Of a stretch of 64,000 bases of DNA, positions 31,571 through 42,276 are shown piece by piece (positions within the stretch are counted from its first letter, which is position 1; each line of letters starts with the position of its first letter). The stretch spans positions 19,719,919-19,783,918 of the forward strand of contig CM055279.1 of assembly GCA_029237695.1 (NCBI GenBank), in the 5' to 3' direction. Below the pieces are notes generated by a model. The model had not been told where the DNA came from. It worked only from the letters and a program-made list of their open reading frames with translations, and made no database searches. The position numbers and the translations under genes are program-made. The stretch comes from Conchocele bisecta (taxonomy: Eukaryota > Mollusca > Bivalvia > Lucinida > Thyasiridae).

Positions 31571-32838
31571 CTTCGATGTTGAGTTGCGCGTCCGTAATTA
31601 TATATAAGTACACGTTCAATGTGCCAGCTCCATCCGCCTCTTTGGTTATCTGGATCGACACACCCTCGCTAGCGTTCTCAACTTGGCGTCCGCTACCGTG
31701 CATTTGGTCGTCGTCGCTGGTTCGCATGTCTAGCCATAACACGTATTTGGTAGTCAGGAAATCCGCGAGGGAGACGTCCGAGAGCTACAGGTCTTTGGCA
31801 ACCGCGGCAACCTACGGGGAACGCTTAGAGCCGGAAGAAAAATGTTTCCTTACTTCGTCCCACTGCTGGTGCGCGCGAAGACCCGCGCTGTAGAGTGATT
31901 GGGTATCCCTCGATCGTCACCTCTACCTTCGTGATTTTGGGGTTAATAAAATTTGTCGGATTTTCTAGCACCGAGCGCGAACCGACCCTCCTCGAACAAC
32001 ATCAGTATACCTTTCATAGAGCGGGCGGGTACGTTGACATTAATATTCCACAATGTTTCGCTTTTGTCTTTCGTCATCTTGCGGTGGCGAAGAACTCGGT
32101 CGTAAAGTATAGCAACGCGCCGATATACTGGGTTTCTGATCAATCGCGCGAGTTCGGGCATCGTGACCATGTCGTACTCCAGCGAAACATTGTCGATCGT
32201 ATACTTCGATGTCATGTCAGTGGCTATGAGAACTCGGCCGTAGTCATTGAACGTTAGTTCGTATTCGAGGCGGTCAGCCAAAGCACTCTGATAGTAGGGC
32301 ATGTGACTCTCCAGCAACTCAAAGTCGAGCGGGATGTAGAATCGGTTGCCGTAAGCGGCCGCGACCGCGTTGTCGCTCGCGATGTTATCTACCTTGTCGC
32401 CAGCCCCGATTCTAAGTCTGGTTACGTTCCTATTTCGGCTGGTGTCAATACCTTGATATACCGCATTTTCGCGCTCTTGTGCCGTCTTCCACAGGTCCTG
32501 GTAGCAATGGTAGACGTCGCTGTCATCGATCGACAACACCTCATTACCAGAAATCTTTATCATGGTCTTCTTGACGATGGCGCGACCCAGGTTTCTGAAC
32601 GATGGCTCGGTCCGGCGTCCGTCGATGTAAGCGAAATAGTGAAAGCGAGGCGAAACAGTCCCCGGCGTAATGACGTCGCTAGCTCCGAGGTTGGGAAGCG
32701 AACTAAGAGTTGCTGGTTCTGGTCGATCGTCGAGGGGTTGTTCGTAATAACGACACTCTGTCTCACGCCTTTTGCCCCGAGGGGCTCCCGCAGTCTGCGG
32801 TATGGATTGAGTTTGCGACCGTATTGACTCGAAGACAT
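31542..32838 (-). pseudogene. Candidate major capsid protein, broken copy
   Basis: It starts MSSSQYGRKLNPYRRLREPL at 32838. Frameshifts near 32570-32600, 31940 and 31760 split it into at least three frames. The FYIPLDFELLESHMPYYQSA and VNVPARSMKGILMLF blocks are intact. It overlaps the ATPase start by 29 bp as in A and C. Confidence 0.75.
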
Positions 32839-32893
32839 AATCTATTAAACCTGTATGGTTTTGTCTTTAATATAATAATTAAAATTATAAATA

Positions 32894-34197
32894 ATGGCTG
32901 ATTACGATGCTGACATGGATGAAATCGGCAGAGACAATTACCTCGATGATGAGGATGATGATGATGACTTCGCGGATTCCCTCACCACACCCACCATACA
33001 GACTCCAGATCCAGTCCAATTGGGGGGCGCTACCAGCAGCGTTGGTCAAAGTCTGGAATTACTCGAGGGGGCTGTAAACGACTACTACAAACATTGGATA
33101 ATAAAAAAAGGTTTGGTCCCATCTATCGGCCGCGACTACTCCAATTTCGAATTGGATCTGAACGGTAGATTGCGACTAAAATCATCAAATATCACTATCA
33201 TCAACACGAAGACCGGTAAACCCCTATCGCTAAGCACCATTCCAAATACAGGGGCGGTGGCGAACTCATAAGAAACGAACTAGGATTCACAGATTGGAAG
33301 CGTGGTAAAACAATTATGCCGGCCCGCGCTGTAGAGGCCCTCACGTCTACCGACGAAACGATGGCGAAGACGGCCGCCGCGATAGAAACTGTCGAGCTCA
33401 GTGAGGTCCCTCGAGTGGCCACCGACGCTATTAACACGATGGAGACCACGTTCACAGAAAGCGCTATAGATGGAATACTCAGCACGATGGATGACCCACC
33501 GTTACCTCTTCGAGAACTCCCGGGACTCGATAAGACTCTGCAAACGGTCCTGGGTGAACTGGTCCTTAACCTCTCCAAACTCACGGCGTTGGATGACCAT
33601 ATCGCGCTAGAAAAAAGAAAACTTGAGGAAGCCCGTGGCGATAGAGAATCTATCGAGCTGATCAACAAACGCCTGCGGTCGTTGCTGGATGAAAAAGCAG
33701 CTCATTTGGAGGCTGCCTCAACTAACCGCGAGGCTCTTCGCACCCAAATCAGTCGGATCCGCGAAACAATATCGAGGGTTCTGCGCGAGGAGACGACACT
33801 CGGTGAACGTCTTCGCACTTTGTTCAGAGAGCAGGGCATCACGATAGCAAGCATCCTCGTTGCTATCGATATGACTATAACAACCATAGTTCAATCTTTC
33901 ACAGGCGGCGCAACAGCACCCGCGCCAGCACCCACACCACCACCCGCGCCAGCATCCGGTGGAGCCAAGGAGTGGATAAAAAAACAACTAAAGGCCCTCG
34001 CCAGTCTTCTATCTAAATTAGCCGGAAAGGCGGCTGCCGCACTACCTGGACTGATCGGAACTATCGTTTCTTACTTGTTATCTATATTATCAAAAACGGC
34101 CGGATGGCTCGCCAATAATGCTTGGGCTTTAATCGTGGCGATCGCCGGTCTCCTACTTTTCTCCGACCGAGAGTTTCTAAAACCAAAGCGCAAGTAG
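32894..34197 (+). pseudogene. Membrane-active-type structural protein, near-complete (one frameshift)
   Basis: Order: Asp-rich acidic N-terminus (about 1-35), a conserved VNDYYKHW...GLVPSIGRDYSNFELDLNGR region, a frameshift near 33250, then MPARAVEALTSTDETMAKTA and a coiled coil of about 130 residues. These are followed by hydrophobic ITIASILVAIDMTITTIV, a Pro/Ala hinge (repeated APAPTPPP), an amphipathic KEWIKKQLKALASLLSKLAG, and hydrophobic ALPGLIGTIVSYLLSIL and WALIVAIAGLLLF with a Lys/Arg tail. The C-terminal 293 codons are open. A virion protein acting on membranes fits this design; a direct analogy to adenovirus protein VI is only a guess. Confidence 0.75.
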
Positions 34198-35543
34198 TCC
34201 GATTGCCACGAGGGCAACGACGAGCCCTAATTTCTCCTCTCGTGGGTTGTGCTTCCAATGTCAACAGTGTTCATGATTGGTGTTTCCGCGGGTGGAACAA
34301 CGGGTTTAAATGAACTTGATTCGTGAATTGGGGGTGGTGCTTGCGGTTTTATGAAATCGCTTCCGCTGTTGGGGGTGTGCTTGATGATATCCACGTTCAC
34401 GTTCCCGTTGTGGCCGATTTTTGATTGGCGGTGGCGATTACGATTTGATTATTGTAACCGTCAACCGGGTCGTCTCGTAGTATCATATTGCTCGGCGCCA
34501 TATAAAGACCTATACCAAATACGTAGTCTACTGGGGTACTAGCATTCTGTAAAACGTATTGATAATTCTGGATCGCCTTCTCCAGATCCACCGTAGCTGA
34601 GATGGCGTCCTCTACAAGTGCCAAGAATTGTTTTTGCGCGTCAAACGCGGTTCCGACTCCTATTATAGAACTGCGAGTTTGCTTCTGTGCGCCGAGGATG
34701 GCCCAGACGTATGTGCGAATGGAGTCGTTGAGGCGGGTAACACCGGCCTGCGTAAACCCTAGACCGTCGTCCAATATAAAGGTTTCTATACCCTTCTGCA
34801 CGTTTTCGTCTTGTAAAATATAATCGACGTGAGCTCGTTTCGGAGGTAACCAATTGCAGGATGAGACGCCGCAGTGCCGACCTCCAGATACTTCCGACCC
34901 GAAGGTCATCGTCGCGGGATCAAAATTCCCGGCGTTCCTACTGACGATGTGGTCACCCGATCGATCGTGTCTAAAATCAGTCTGCGTCCAATTCCCGGAC
35001 TGGCCCCGAATGAGAACGATGCACAGGCTGTTGCTGTTAGGAAATACTTTCTGTCTCCAGTCCGCATCTTTTGAAACTTTAAATTCGTCGCATATCCGTT
35101 CGAACGCCTTACGGTCGTATGTGTTGGAAATGGGGTTCCAGCCATTGTCTTGAGGTAATGGAGTACCTAGTTCTTTGAGAATCCTCCTAATTGCATAATA
35201 CACATGAAAGTTGTAGACGCTACTGCTTAACATGCTGTTACTGTCTTTTATGTGGTCTCTGAAAGAGACGCCACACCCGGTTGTGGCACACCACACTGTA
35301 AAATTTAGTTGGTTCTGCCAGAACTGCATATGATTATTGTTCCAGTTTGTTATGACATCCTGTGTAACGGTTTTAGGAAGTCTGTACTTTCAAACATGTT
35401 AGTGAAATTTGTGTCGAAACCCGCGCCCAAACTAGCTCTTATTGTGGGGTGCACAAAGCTCACAGCAATGGTGTTCTTTTGAGTGTATACACCCCGACTG
35501 AATACTTTGCATTAGAGTTAAAGCTAAATGCTTGGGTATCCAT
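34177..35543 (-). pseudogene. MDTKAF-type virion protein, broken copy
   Basis: It starts near 35543 opposite the MFATI-type gene, 17 bp apart. A long open stretch (34397-35329) includes MQFWQNQLNFTVWCATTGC, NDSIRTYVWAILGAQKQT and FGIGLYMAPSNMIL. The N-terminus and the C-terminal linker are frameshifted. Its middle matches A but not C. The last bases overlap the convergent gene by 21 bp. Confidence 0.7.
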
Positions 35544-35560
35544 TAAAAGATATTATTATT

Positions 35561-36249
35561 ATGTTTGCTTCTATCACTAATGTTCAAAATGATGAGTTGT
35601 GAACTTCAAAAGTCAATCGACAACTGCTGCGGAAAACGCCGGGTAGGCCTCAGATCAATCACCTTCACGGTTGGGTGGAAAAACGTGGGGGAGGGCGAAG
35701 GGTTCACCTACGTGAAGGATAGACGACAAGTAGGTGTAAAGCTGCCTCCCGGCCTTTGGAGTTCGAGAGCCCTCCAAGCTTTTGTTGCGTCGGAGCTTGA
35801 TGGTAGAGCCAGCCTCACAATCTCGAAGGTTACCGGACTCGCGACCTTAACCGTCGAACCCGCCAACCGGGTAACGATCACCCAGGATGTGGTTGTGCGG
35901 CTCGGTTTTACAAAAACATACTCCGACAATAGGGGTTGGTTTAATCCAGGTGAGTACACCGGCGATGACCCGGTGGACTTCGTCTTCACGAAAACTCTCA
36001 GGGGTGCACCTGGATCAATTGAACACATCGTACAACACGTTAGATGGAGCTCCCAGCACATTATTAAAAACTGTGCACGCCAGCGATTGTTTCTATGGTG
36101 AGACCCTGACCTTATACTTCCCACACCCCGAGATGAAAGTTTTGGAATCGGGACACATCCACGAGTTGAAGATATCTATTCTCGATGATCAAGCGAGAAA
36201 GTTGAATAACGATTACCCGATTTCGGTCGTCTTCGAAATAACCGATTAA
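35561..36249 (+). pseudogene. MFATI-type virion protein, broken copy
   Basis: The N-terminus (MFASITNVQNDEL) and SIDNCCGKRRVGLRSITF precede a middle (GEGEGFTYVKDRRQVGVKLP) unlike that of A or C. The conserved C-terminus HIHELKISILDDQARKLN ends at ITD. Frameshifts occur near 36020. Confidence 0.7.
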
Positions 36250-36276
36250 ACATTAATATATATATACATATTAATC

Positions 36277-36820
36277 ATGAGCAATATACGGTCCAGGTGG
36301 TTCCAACTTAGAACGGACGTTCCCGTCGCGGCCGCAGCATACGATGAAGCCGCAATGAGAAGACTGGAGAGGGGCGTATCACAGTCCCACACAATTTTAA
36401 CTAGGGCGGTTGCGCAAATGGAAAAATACAAGCTAGCAAACACGTCATAACAATTTGTGCCGAGGAGCGGGTTCACTAAGCGAGGGGGCCTACGAATATT
36501 CATTCGGTGCCAACGCGAGCAACAGATACGGGGGATACACCATGGCAGTGTCCGGGACGATTTTTCGAATGGCGGTCTGCTCGGTCAACTTTCGTGGACA
36601 CGCCATTGGGCTAAGTCCGAGTGAATGTCGTCCTGAATGGTTTGTAGAACAGAATATTGGCATCACCAAGCACGCGGGGCAGAGGTCAGGGTTTACTATA
36701 TTCGATGATGACACTACAATTAAAGTTTCGGCAGGTAGTGTTATTAACTTTGTTACAAAAATTGGCGACCAATCGGCTTCTTCCACTGCAGTGACACTGT
36801 TAATACAACTTGATTTATGA
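36277..36820 (+). pseudogene. Fibre-like protein without shaft, broken
   Basis: A short N-terminus (MSNIRSRWFQLRTDV) leads almost directly to the head domain, GAYEYSFGANASNRYGGYTM to INFVTKIGDQ. The 144-bp shaft repeats of A and C are absent. A stop and frameshift near 36450 separate the parts. The start differs from A and C (MSIYGPG, MSICGPG), so this may be a different tail type or a deletion joint. Its stop overlaps the next ATG. Confidence 0.68.
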
Positions 36821-37432
36821 TGAATGACGAGAAACTATATCCACACTTACCTTCGGGGACGGTCGACCCGGCATCCTTTAGGATGACCAGGATCGTTGAG
36901 ATACAACATATTCTACAACACGAGGGAGAGACGCGGACGGGATACGCGAAGAAATATAGACGGTCGGTCAATATATTAGAGGGGGTGAGCAGCTCCGCGT
37001 TAGCCTCAGCATCCCGATTATGAAGCGGGGTGGGGTGTGTGTGTTTATTGTCAACAATCGTCGACCGCACCGGTCGCGCTGGCCTTGAGTGGTGTAGCGG
37101 CGGGGGCTGGGACTGCTTTGTTTGCATGACGGCCAGACTCGTGGGCCGAAACTAGAAGGCCAAGAGTCGAAAGCACGATCGAATAGCGGTTCTCGCGAGA
37201 TCTAAGAAAAAACAGTATCGACGTTATCGTGTCAAAAGCGATAGCCGACAACGATATATCAGATAGCGAGTTCAAAATGGTCGTCGAAGAGATGGTCAGA
37301 TACCAGGAGTTAAAGGGTACTATCCGGTCCAAGGCTCGACCACAAATTCTCGCGGACGAAGATATAAAAAAACTCGTAATGGAAGGGAGGGCCGACGAGA
37401 GAAAAAATCTCCTCGCCCGTCTTGGGACGTGA
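36817..37432 (+). pseudogene. Small two-helix membrane protein, broken and diverged copy
   Basis: The N-terminus differs (MMNDEKLYPHLPSGTVDPAS), then IVEIQHILQHEGETRTGYAK resembles the family's VAMQDILVRE region. Hydrophobic text follows in other frames. The C-terminal part KAIADNDISDSEFKMVVEEM is recognisable and extends past the C-copy end by about 20 residues. Several frameshifts are present. Confidence 0.65.
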
Positions 37433-37579
37433 TATGCTTATTCGCGTGTCTACAGCGACATCAGGATATTCCTCCACCATACATTCCAGCTGTTCCGACG
37501 GCCCCTCCATACGGAACATAAAATAATAATTTAGGGCCCCGTTGCGACACCCACTGACCACCATACATTTCTATAACCG
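37433..37579. other. Short non-coding gap
   Basis: Sequence between the two-helix gene and the AT-rich repeats. A minus-strand frame across it has no match in A or C and is probably chance. Confidence 0.4.
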
Positions 37580-38200
37580 CGTATTGATATACTTTGTGGA
37601 TTTCTTTACCCGATTTTTTCAATTGTTTATAATTTTATTAAAAATTAATTAATAAATTGTTTACTGCACCTATATAATAATTAAAATTTGCTGTAACATT
37701 TCTTTACCTTTTTTGGATTTTTTAAATTGTTTATAATTTTTACCCGATTTTTTAAAATTGTTTATAATTTTATTAAAATTAATTAATAAATTGTTTACTG
37801 CACCTATGTAATAATAAAATAACGAACCATCCCGGAAATTCGTGAACCTCGCTAAGTGTTTATAAATAATTATACTTTGCGGTTTTTATCTGTTTTTTCT
37901 TATATTAATTATCTTTATAATTTTATTAAAATTAATTAATAAATTGTTTACTGCACCTATATAATAATAAAATAACGAACCATCCCGGAAATTCGTGAAC
38001 CTCGCTAAGTGTTTATAAATAATTATACTTTGCGGTTTTTATCTGTTTTTTCTTATATTCATTAACTTTATAATTTTCTTAAGATTAATTAATAATGATT
38101 TTTGCAAAACTAATTATCAAATTAATAAAATAACGAACCATCCCGGAAATTCGTGAACCTAGCTAAGTGTTTATAAATAATTATAATTTGCTCACCATTT
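37580..38200. repeat. Tandem AT-rich repeat with conserved box (3-4 copies)
   Basis: Units of about 150-160 bp contain TTATTAAAATTAATTAATAA, TTGTTTACTGCACCTAT and the box AACGAACCATCCCGGAAATT-CGTGAACCTCGCTAAGTG ending in TTTATAAATAATTATA. The box occurs near 37820, 37975 and 38135; a fragmentary unit precedes them. The TTTATAAATAA end looks like a TATA element. Confidence 0.8.
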
Positions 38201-38214
38201 TTATGTTGTATAGG

Positions 38215-38650
38215 AAAGTGATGAGTATATATACGTTTGATAGCCTTACAACAATTGGTCTCATCTCGTGTGTGCCATGTTGTTGATCCGGTATGACGTC
38301 CGTCTCGTCTGTTTAATGGTAGCAGTCTCTAAATGTGTGTGTGTGTGTGTGAATTGGTGATGGAATTGTATAGCTCAAAGGTGCCGGCCTAAAAGATTTC
38401 TAGCTAAGAGCTTGCAATTTCGGAAACCAAATTCACACATAGGCTCACCTTACTTCGCTGGTTTCTCTGAATTGAGGAATTGGCAATGGGGTTCAAGGCG
38501 ACCTTACCGTAAAATGAGACTGTGAACCAACAGATGAGTGGGCTTAGCTTAAGAAAGGTCCCAACACCCCCAGTGGCTGGGTGCCGGCTAGAAATCTGCC
38601 CAGTCGCTGGGGTTGTGTACACGAGTGGAGGCTTTTGCTATTTTTTTTAC
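38215..38650 (+). ncRNA. Candidate non-coding RNA region with strong hairpin
   Basis: About 430 bp aligned with 61725-62135 in C at high identity but without a shared open frame. It starts near a TATATATACGTTTG motif and ends in a T run (38640-38648). Near the 3' end, 38562-38581 and 38599-38617 form a 20-bp stem (CAACACCCCCAGTGGCTGGG against CCCAGTCGCTGGGGTTGTG). A (GT)n tract near 38336 is the main length difference. Strand choice follows the T run. I could not match it to a known RNA class. Confidence 0.5.
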
Positions 38651-38672
38651 AAATTATTAATAATTTTTCAAT

Positions 38673-38761
38673 ATCGTAGAAATATATTAGCTATAGTGGA
38701 GGAGGAAAATGCCGTGTTGAAAAATAAATATGACAACGACACGAAAACAAATCCTTTTTAG
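38673..38761 (+). pseudogene. Remnant of zinc-finger gene C-terminus
   Basis: The text LAIVEEENAVLKNKYDND resembles the coiled-coil end of the zinc-finger protein (LRNKLAISEEKNE in A). It lies just inside the right terminal repeat, while a complete zinc-finger gene lies near the left end. It suggests that ends have been exchanged between related elements. Confidence 0.4.
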
Positions 38762-38769
38762 TACTATAG

Positions 38770-38954
38770 TTTTATCTGTTCAATTGGGGAAAACGTGATG
38801 TATTTATGACACCAATTGTCACGTTTTTTTGTGTTGGTGACCAGTTTGTGCTATTGGACGAAACGGTGTTTTATCGGGGGTGGTGGTGGTAGTATATAGG
38901 GGTGAAAATGATACCACCGTTAGGTGGTATCATTTTGACTCCCTATATACTACT
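38770..38954 (-). repeat. Element B right terminal inverted repeat
   Basis: Reverse complement of 23687-23876 with very few differences. The tip is CCCTATATACTACT, followed by target duplication GGAAC at 38955-38959. Confidence 0.95.
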
Positions 38955-38959
38955 GGAAC

Positions 38960-39912
38960 GTTACACGAGGCATACAGAATTGTTCGGGAAAATCTACACA
39001 CAGCGCAAAAGAGACAAAAAGACTACTACGACAAGACTGTTTCAACCACTGACTTTAAGGTTGGTGATTCAGTGCTACTGTACAACCCGGCAGTCAAAAC
39101 AGGGCAAACACTAAAATTGAAGAAACCATGGGAAGGACCATATACCATTCAGAAGAAAGTATTCTGATGTGGTTTACAGAATCAAAAAAATCGGATTGGC
39201 CGTGAAACGCATTAATAGTTCATGCTAATCGTCTCAAACGATTTCATGGGAAGATTGTTACACCAGGTAATCAGATAACTTCTCAAGATGCCAGTGACAT
39301 TTCGCGGAGAGACACTGTAGTTTCGGAGCAGCAGATTGCAGCTCCTCGAGCAAACAAAAAGAAACAGTCAGTAGTTTCGGAGCAGCAGATTGCAGCTCCC
39401 GGAACAAACAAGAAGAAACAGTCAGTAGTTTCGGAGCAGCAGATTGCAGCTCCCGGAACAAACAAGAAGAAACAGTCAGTAGTTTCGGAGCAGCAGATTG
39501 CAGCTCCTGGAACAGCTGAGAAGAGAAGGTCAGTAGTTTCGGAGCAGCAGATTGCAGCTCCCGGAACAAACAAGAAGAGACACTCAGTAGTTTCGGAGCA
39601 GCAGAGTGCAGCTCATGGAACAAATGCACAGAGACGGATCTCGGTTGAAGACTGGCAATCGGATGACAACTGGTGGAGTGATTCAGCGAGAGAAGGACAG
39701 GCTGACAATGATGTGATGGTGGATGTAAATGATGAAACCAGTGCAATCGAGGGTTCCTCAGAAGAAATCGTCAGCGAAGGGGGGAGTTCGGCCAAAAATG
39801 AAACAGATGTGAACCAGGAGCCAGAGGTTGTTGGTTTACCGAGGCCACGGAGAGTGTGTCGTCAACCAAAATGGCTGAAAGACTATGGACAAGACTCTGA
39901 CGATGAAGACTA
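38960..39912 (+). pseudogene. Ty3/Gypsy pol, 3' part (integrase C-terminus and tail)
   Basis: Text after the Element B joint (HEAYRIVRENLHTAQKRQKD, DSVLLYNPAV, KPWEGPYTI) is the usual integrase C-terminal region. Stops and frameshifts near 39165-39230 precede a low-complexity tail with 18-residue repeats and the typical Ty3 ending RQPKWLKDYG. Confidence 0.85.
39301..39630 (+). repeat. 54-bp coding tandem repeat in retroelement tail
   Basis: About six units of GTAGTTTCGGAGCAGCAGAT-type sequence, each 54 bp, encode VSEQQIAAPGTNKKKQSV. Unit length is a multiple of three, so the frame is kept. Units differ at a few positions (PRAN, PGTA, HGTN). Confidence 0.9.
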
Positions 39913-40062
39913 GTTAGTTACTAATAGAAAATTGATTATATTATGTATGCAATTATGTTATGTATATTCATGGGTGAAAGTATATTTGTCAAGCGTTGCT
40001 TCCAAGTAAAGTGTAACAAATGTGTATGGCTATTAGCGATAGACACGTGGGCGTGTCCTTTT

Positions 40063-40073
40063 AAAGGAGGGGG
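40063..40073 (+). other. Polypurine tract
   Basis: AAAGGAGGGGG lies three bases upstream of the 3' LTR, where plus-strand synthesis of LTR retroelements is primed. Confidence 0.85.
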
Positions 40074-40076
40074 TAA

Positions 40077-40276
40077 TGTGGTGAGTAGCTTAAAAAGTCA
40101 GCGGGGGGTTTGTTGTTGTTGTAGCATGCGGAAAATCAGCTGCGTGTAATCGTAAAAGGCTGTGATGTTTTGGGGTTTTGATATGGTCCAGATTGAAAGC
40201 TAGTCAATGGTGTATTAATAATTCATGTACTTGTTCTGAATTAAATCACGTATGATCCTAACACGTAGTTGTTACA
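40077..40276 (+). repeat. 3' LTR of the Ty3/Gypsy element
   Basis: Direct repeat of 839-1037, followed by the target duplication CATA at 40277-40280. Confidence 0.93.
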
Positions 40277-40280
40277 CATA

Positions 40281-41932
40281 CACTGAAATGTTCGAGGGTG
40301 TATTTGTGGCATTTGTTTACGTTCTAAACAATATTTGTACGCATTTCCCTAGACATAGCACTATGGCTTTACTACCGTATATAGCAAAGTAAATAAGTAA
40401 ATAATAAATGATAAAAGTCAGATCATGAAAAATAGAAGTTAAACATGATATAGAGACATGGCATTAGTCTAGCATTTCCCATATGCGTTGATGATTTTTA
40501 CAGGATCTGACAATGACACAATGTGTATTAATCGAAAATATGGCCAATTTGGTGTATTTGTAGTATATTTATATGTATTTAGACTGTATTTGGGTGTATT
40601 TGAATGTTTGGTGTGACCCAACAAGGTCAATATTTAAAATATAAGCCCCATTTCTCCAGTCACATCCAACCCACATATTAGATTGATGCAGATGTTGCAA
40701 TTGGTGACGGTCTAGTTTCCTAAGTCGGCATATGCTGTTATGTTCGGTGTTTTCTATACCCACCGATAAATTTTCACCAAAACTGAAAGTAGAAAGCTGT
40801 GGAAATTCCCAGTCTGCGGAGCATTGTGGGTAATTTGGAGTACATAAACAGCGTAAATTGGATAATGTGGGAAATGGCATTCAGTAGAGAGGTATCCCAT
40901 GTTAACCAGATGTCAAGCCAGCCGTAACCTCAGCCGTTCGGTAGACTGAAGCACTTTCAGAAATGGTAAAAAAACCCATATATCTAGCGTTTTATGTACA
41001 CTGTCGGTATTGTGATGCGGTGGAAAGTTTCTGTGATACGGTGCAGACAGGGTATATACATGTCGCCAAGATAGCGTCGCGGGATGACAGAAGGTAAGGG
41101 TCAGTTTAATTAAATAGTTTACAGCTTACAGGATATTATCAGCAACGTATCTCGTATGTACAGACGCAGAAATGAGTATGATGTCCAACGATCGCGCGAT
41201 GAAACGATCGCGCGTGATGAAAGTGCAGATTTCTGGCTAACAAACAGGTGTTATTGTCCCTTTTCGTTGGCGATATCGAGATCGAGTAAATACAGTTTAA
41301 ATGATCCGGGGAAGGTGTCAGCTCTCTACATGCAGGATATGACATGTTTTTATGGCATTTTATGATTGATCTCGTTATGGTTTGCACCGCCTGTTGTGGT
41401 GTAGAGTTTCTGTAAACAACTGCATAAAATGATACGGTGTTGCGCGAAAACAAGCTACGGTTTGTACTGGTGAGACAAAATAGATATGATGTGTCGCACA
41501 TTGGTATAAGTATCAGAATAATTATTCTAAAGGCCATGTAAAGTACTTTGATTCTCAGATATCGCCGCGTCTGCATAATCCCTGCGCGTCGAGCATTTTA
41601 TCGTCATGGAGAAATAAAAGTGTATTATAAATCTCGTCTGACGAAAATGATTTTTCACTTTGTATAGTAACTTCATAGAACATCTAGTTTTTGTTTGAGA
41701 TGTTCGTTTCTGATGTTCTTACAAGTTGCTCAGAGATGACCATCTCAAATAAAAAAATATGAATAAAATATATTTAAACCCCCTCCCCCGCTTCACATTC
41801 CGCAAACCCCGTGTCTGAGAACCCAAGTACTTATTTGTATTTGGCCTATTATAATCTTTTTATTAGTTTCAGTCCATTCTATGTTTATTTTTCCTGCAAT
41901 GGCATGTGTGTTTTATCATTAGAAATATTGGC
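40281..41932. other. Intergenic DNA, no gene seen
   Basis: There is no convincing coding frame. Near 40641 the phrase ATAAGCCCCATTTCTCCAGT matches the end of the MITE at 45589, so part of another copy may be here. A short CGATCGCGCGATGAAACGAT palindromic stretch lies near 41190. Confidence 0.5.
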
Positions 41933-42276
41933 ATATACTCCAATGTACGGAGACCCGCAGAGGACATGGATTTTTTTATTAATTCGTTCCAACGAAATAA
42001 CAATTCGTTCCCTCGATTTAACAATTCGTTCCCTCGAATTAACAATTCGTTCCCACGTTACAACAATTCGTTCCCTCGAATTAACAATTCGTTCACTTGG
42101 GAACGAATTGTTATTTCGTGGTAACGAACTGTTAAATTGAGGAAACGAATTGTTAATTCTTGCGAACGAATTGTTATTTCGTGGGAACGAATTAATAATA
42201 TTTTTTTTCCGTCAGAACGAATTAATAAAACAAAGAATTCTACGTCCCCTGCGGGGCTCCGTATCAATGAGTATTT
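41933..42276. mobile_element. MITE-like palindromic element with AACAATTCGTTCC repeats
   Basis: Ends are inverted (ATACTCCAATGTACGGAGAC with CCGCAGAGGAC on the left; the complement CGGAGCCCCGCAGGGGAC on the right). Inside, 20-25 bp units of AACAATTCGTTCCCTCGAAT face inverted units of GAACGAATTGTTATTTCGTG, with the centre near 42105. It should fold into one long hairpin. No coding capacity. Confidence 0.75.

Larger units (their letters stand above)
23687..38954. mobile_element. Element B: Polinton/Maverick-like DNA element (15.3 kb)
   Basis: Inverted repeats of about 190 bp begin AGTAGTATATA and are flanked by GGAAC (23682-23686 and 38955-38959), a clean 5-bp target duplication inside retroelement pol. 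The gene set is that of A and C in C orientation. Element B has lost part of the integrase and a neighbouring gene, lacks the fibre shaft, and has a different internal repeat sequence. Confidence 0.95.
839..40276 (+). mobile_element. Ty3/Gypsy LTR retrotransposon, degenerate, carrying two nested insertions
   Basis: Direct LTRs (839-1037 and 40077-40276) start TGTGGTGAG and end GTTGTTACA. They are flanked by the 4-bp duplication CATA (835-838 and 40277-40280). Between them lie a primer-binding-site-like sequence, an extra 5' ORF, gag, and pol in the order protease, reverse transcriptase, RNase H, integrase (the Ty3 order), then a polypurine tract. Removing Elements A and B with their target duplications leaves about 6.4 kb, a normal length for the family. 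By eye the LTRs differ at about six positions plus one indel, so insertion was not very recent. Gag and pol contain several stops, so this copy is not autonomous. Confidence 0.93.

Noticed and set aside
39258..39746. Minus-strand frame with repeated AAPKLLTVSS-type text
   Set aside because: It is antisense to the 54-bp coding repeats of the retroelement tail; the sense frame has the expected Ty3 ending.
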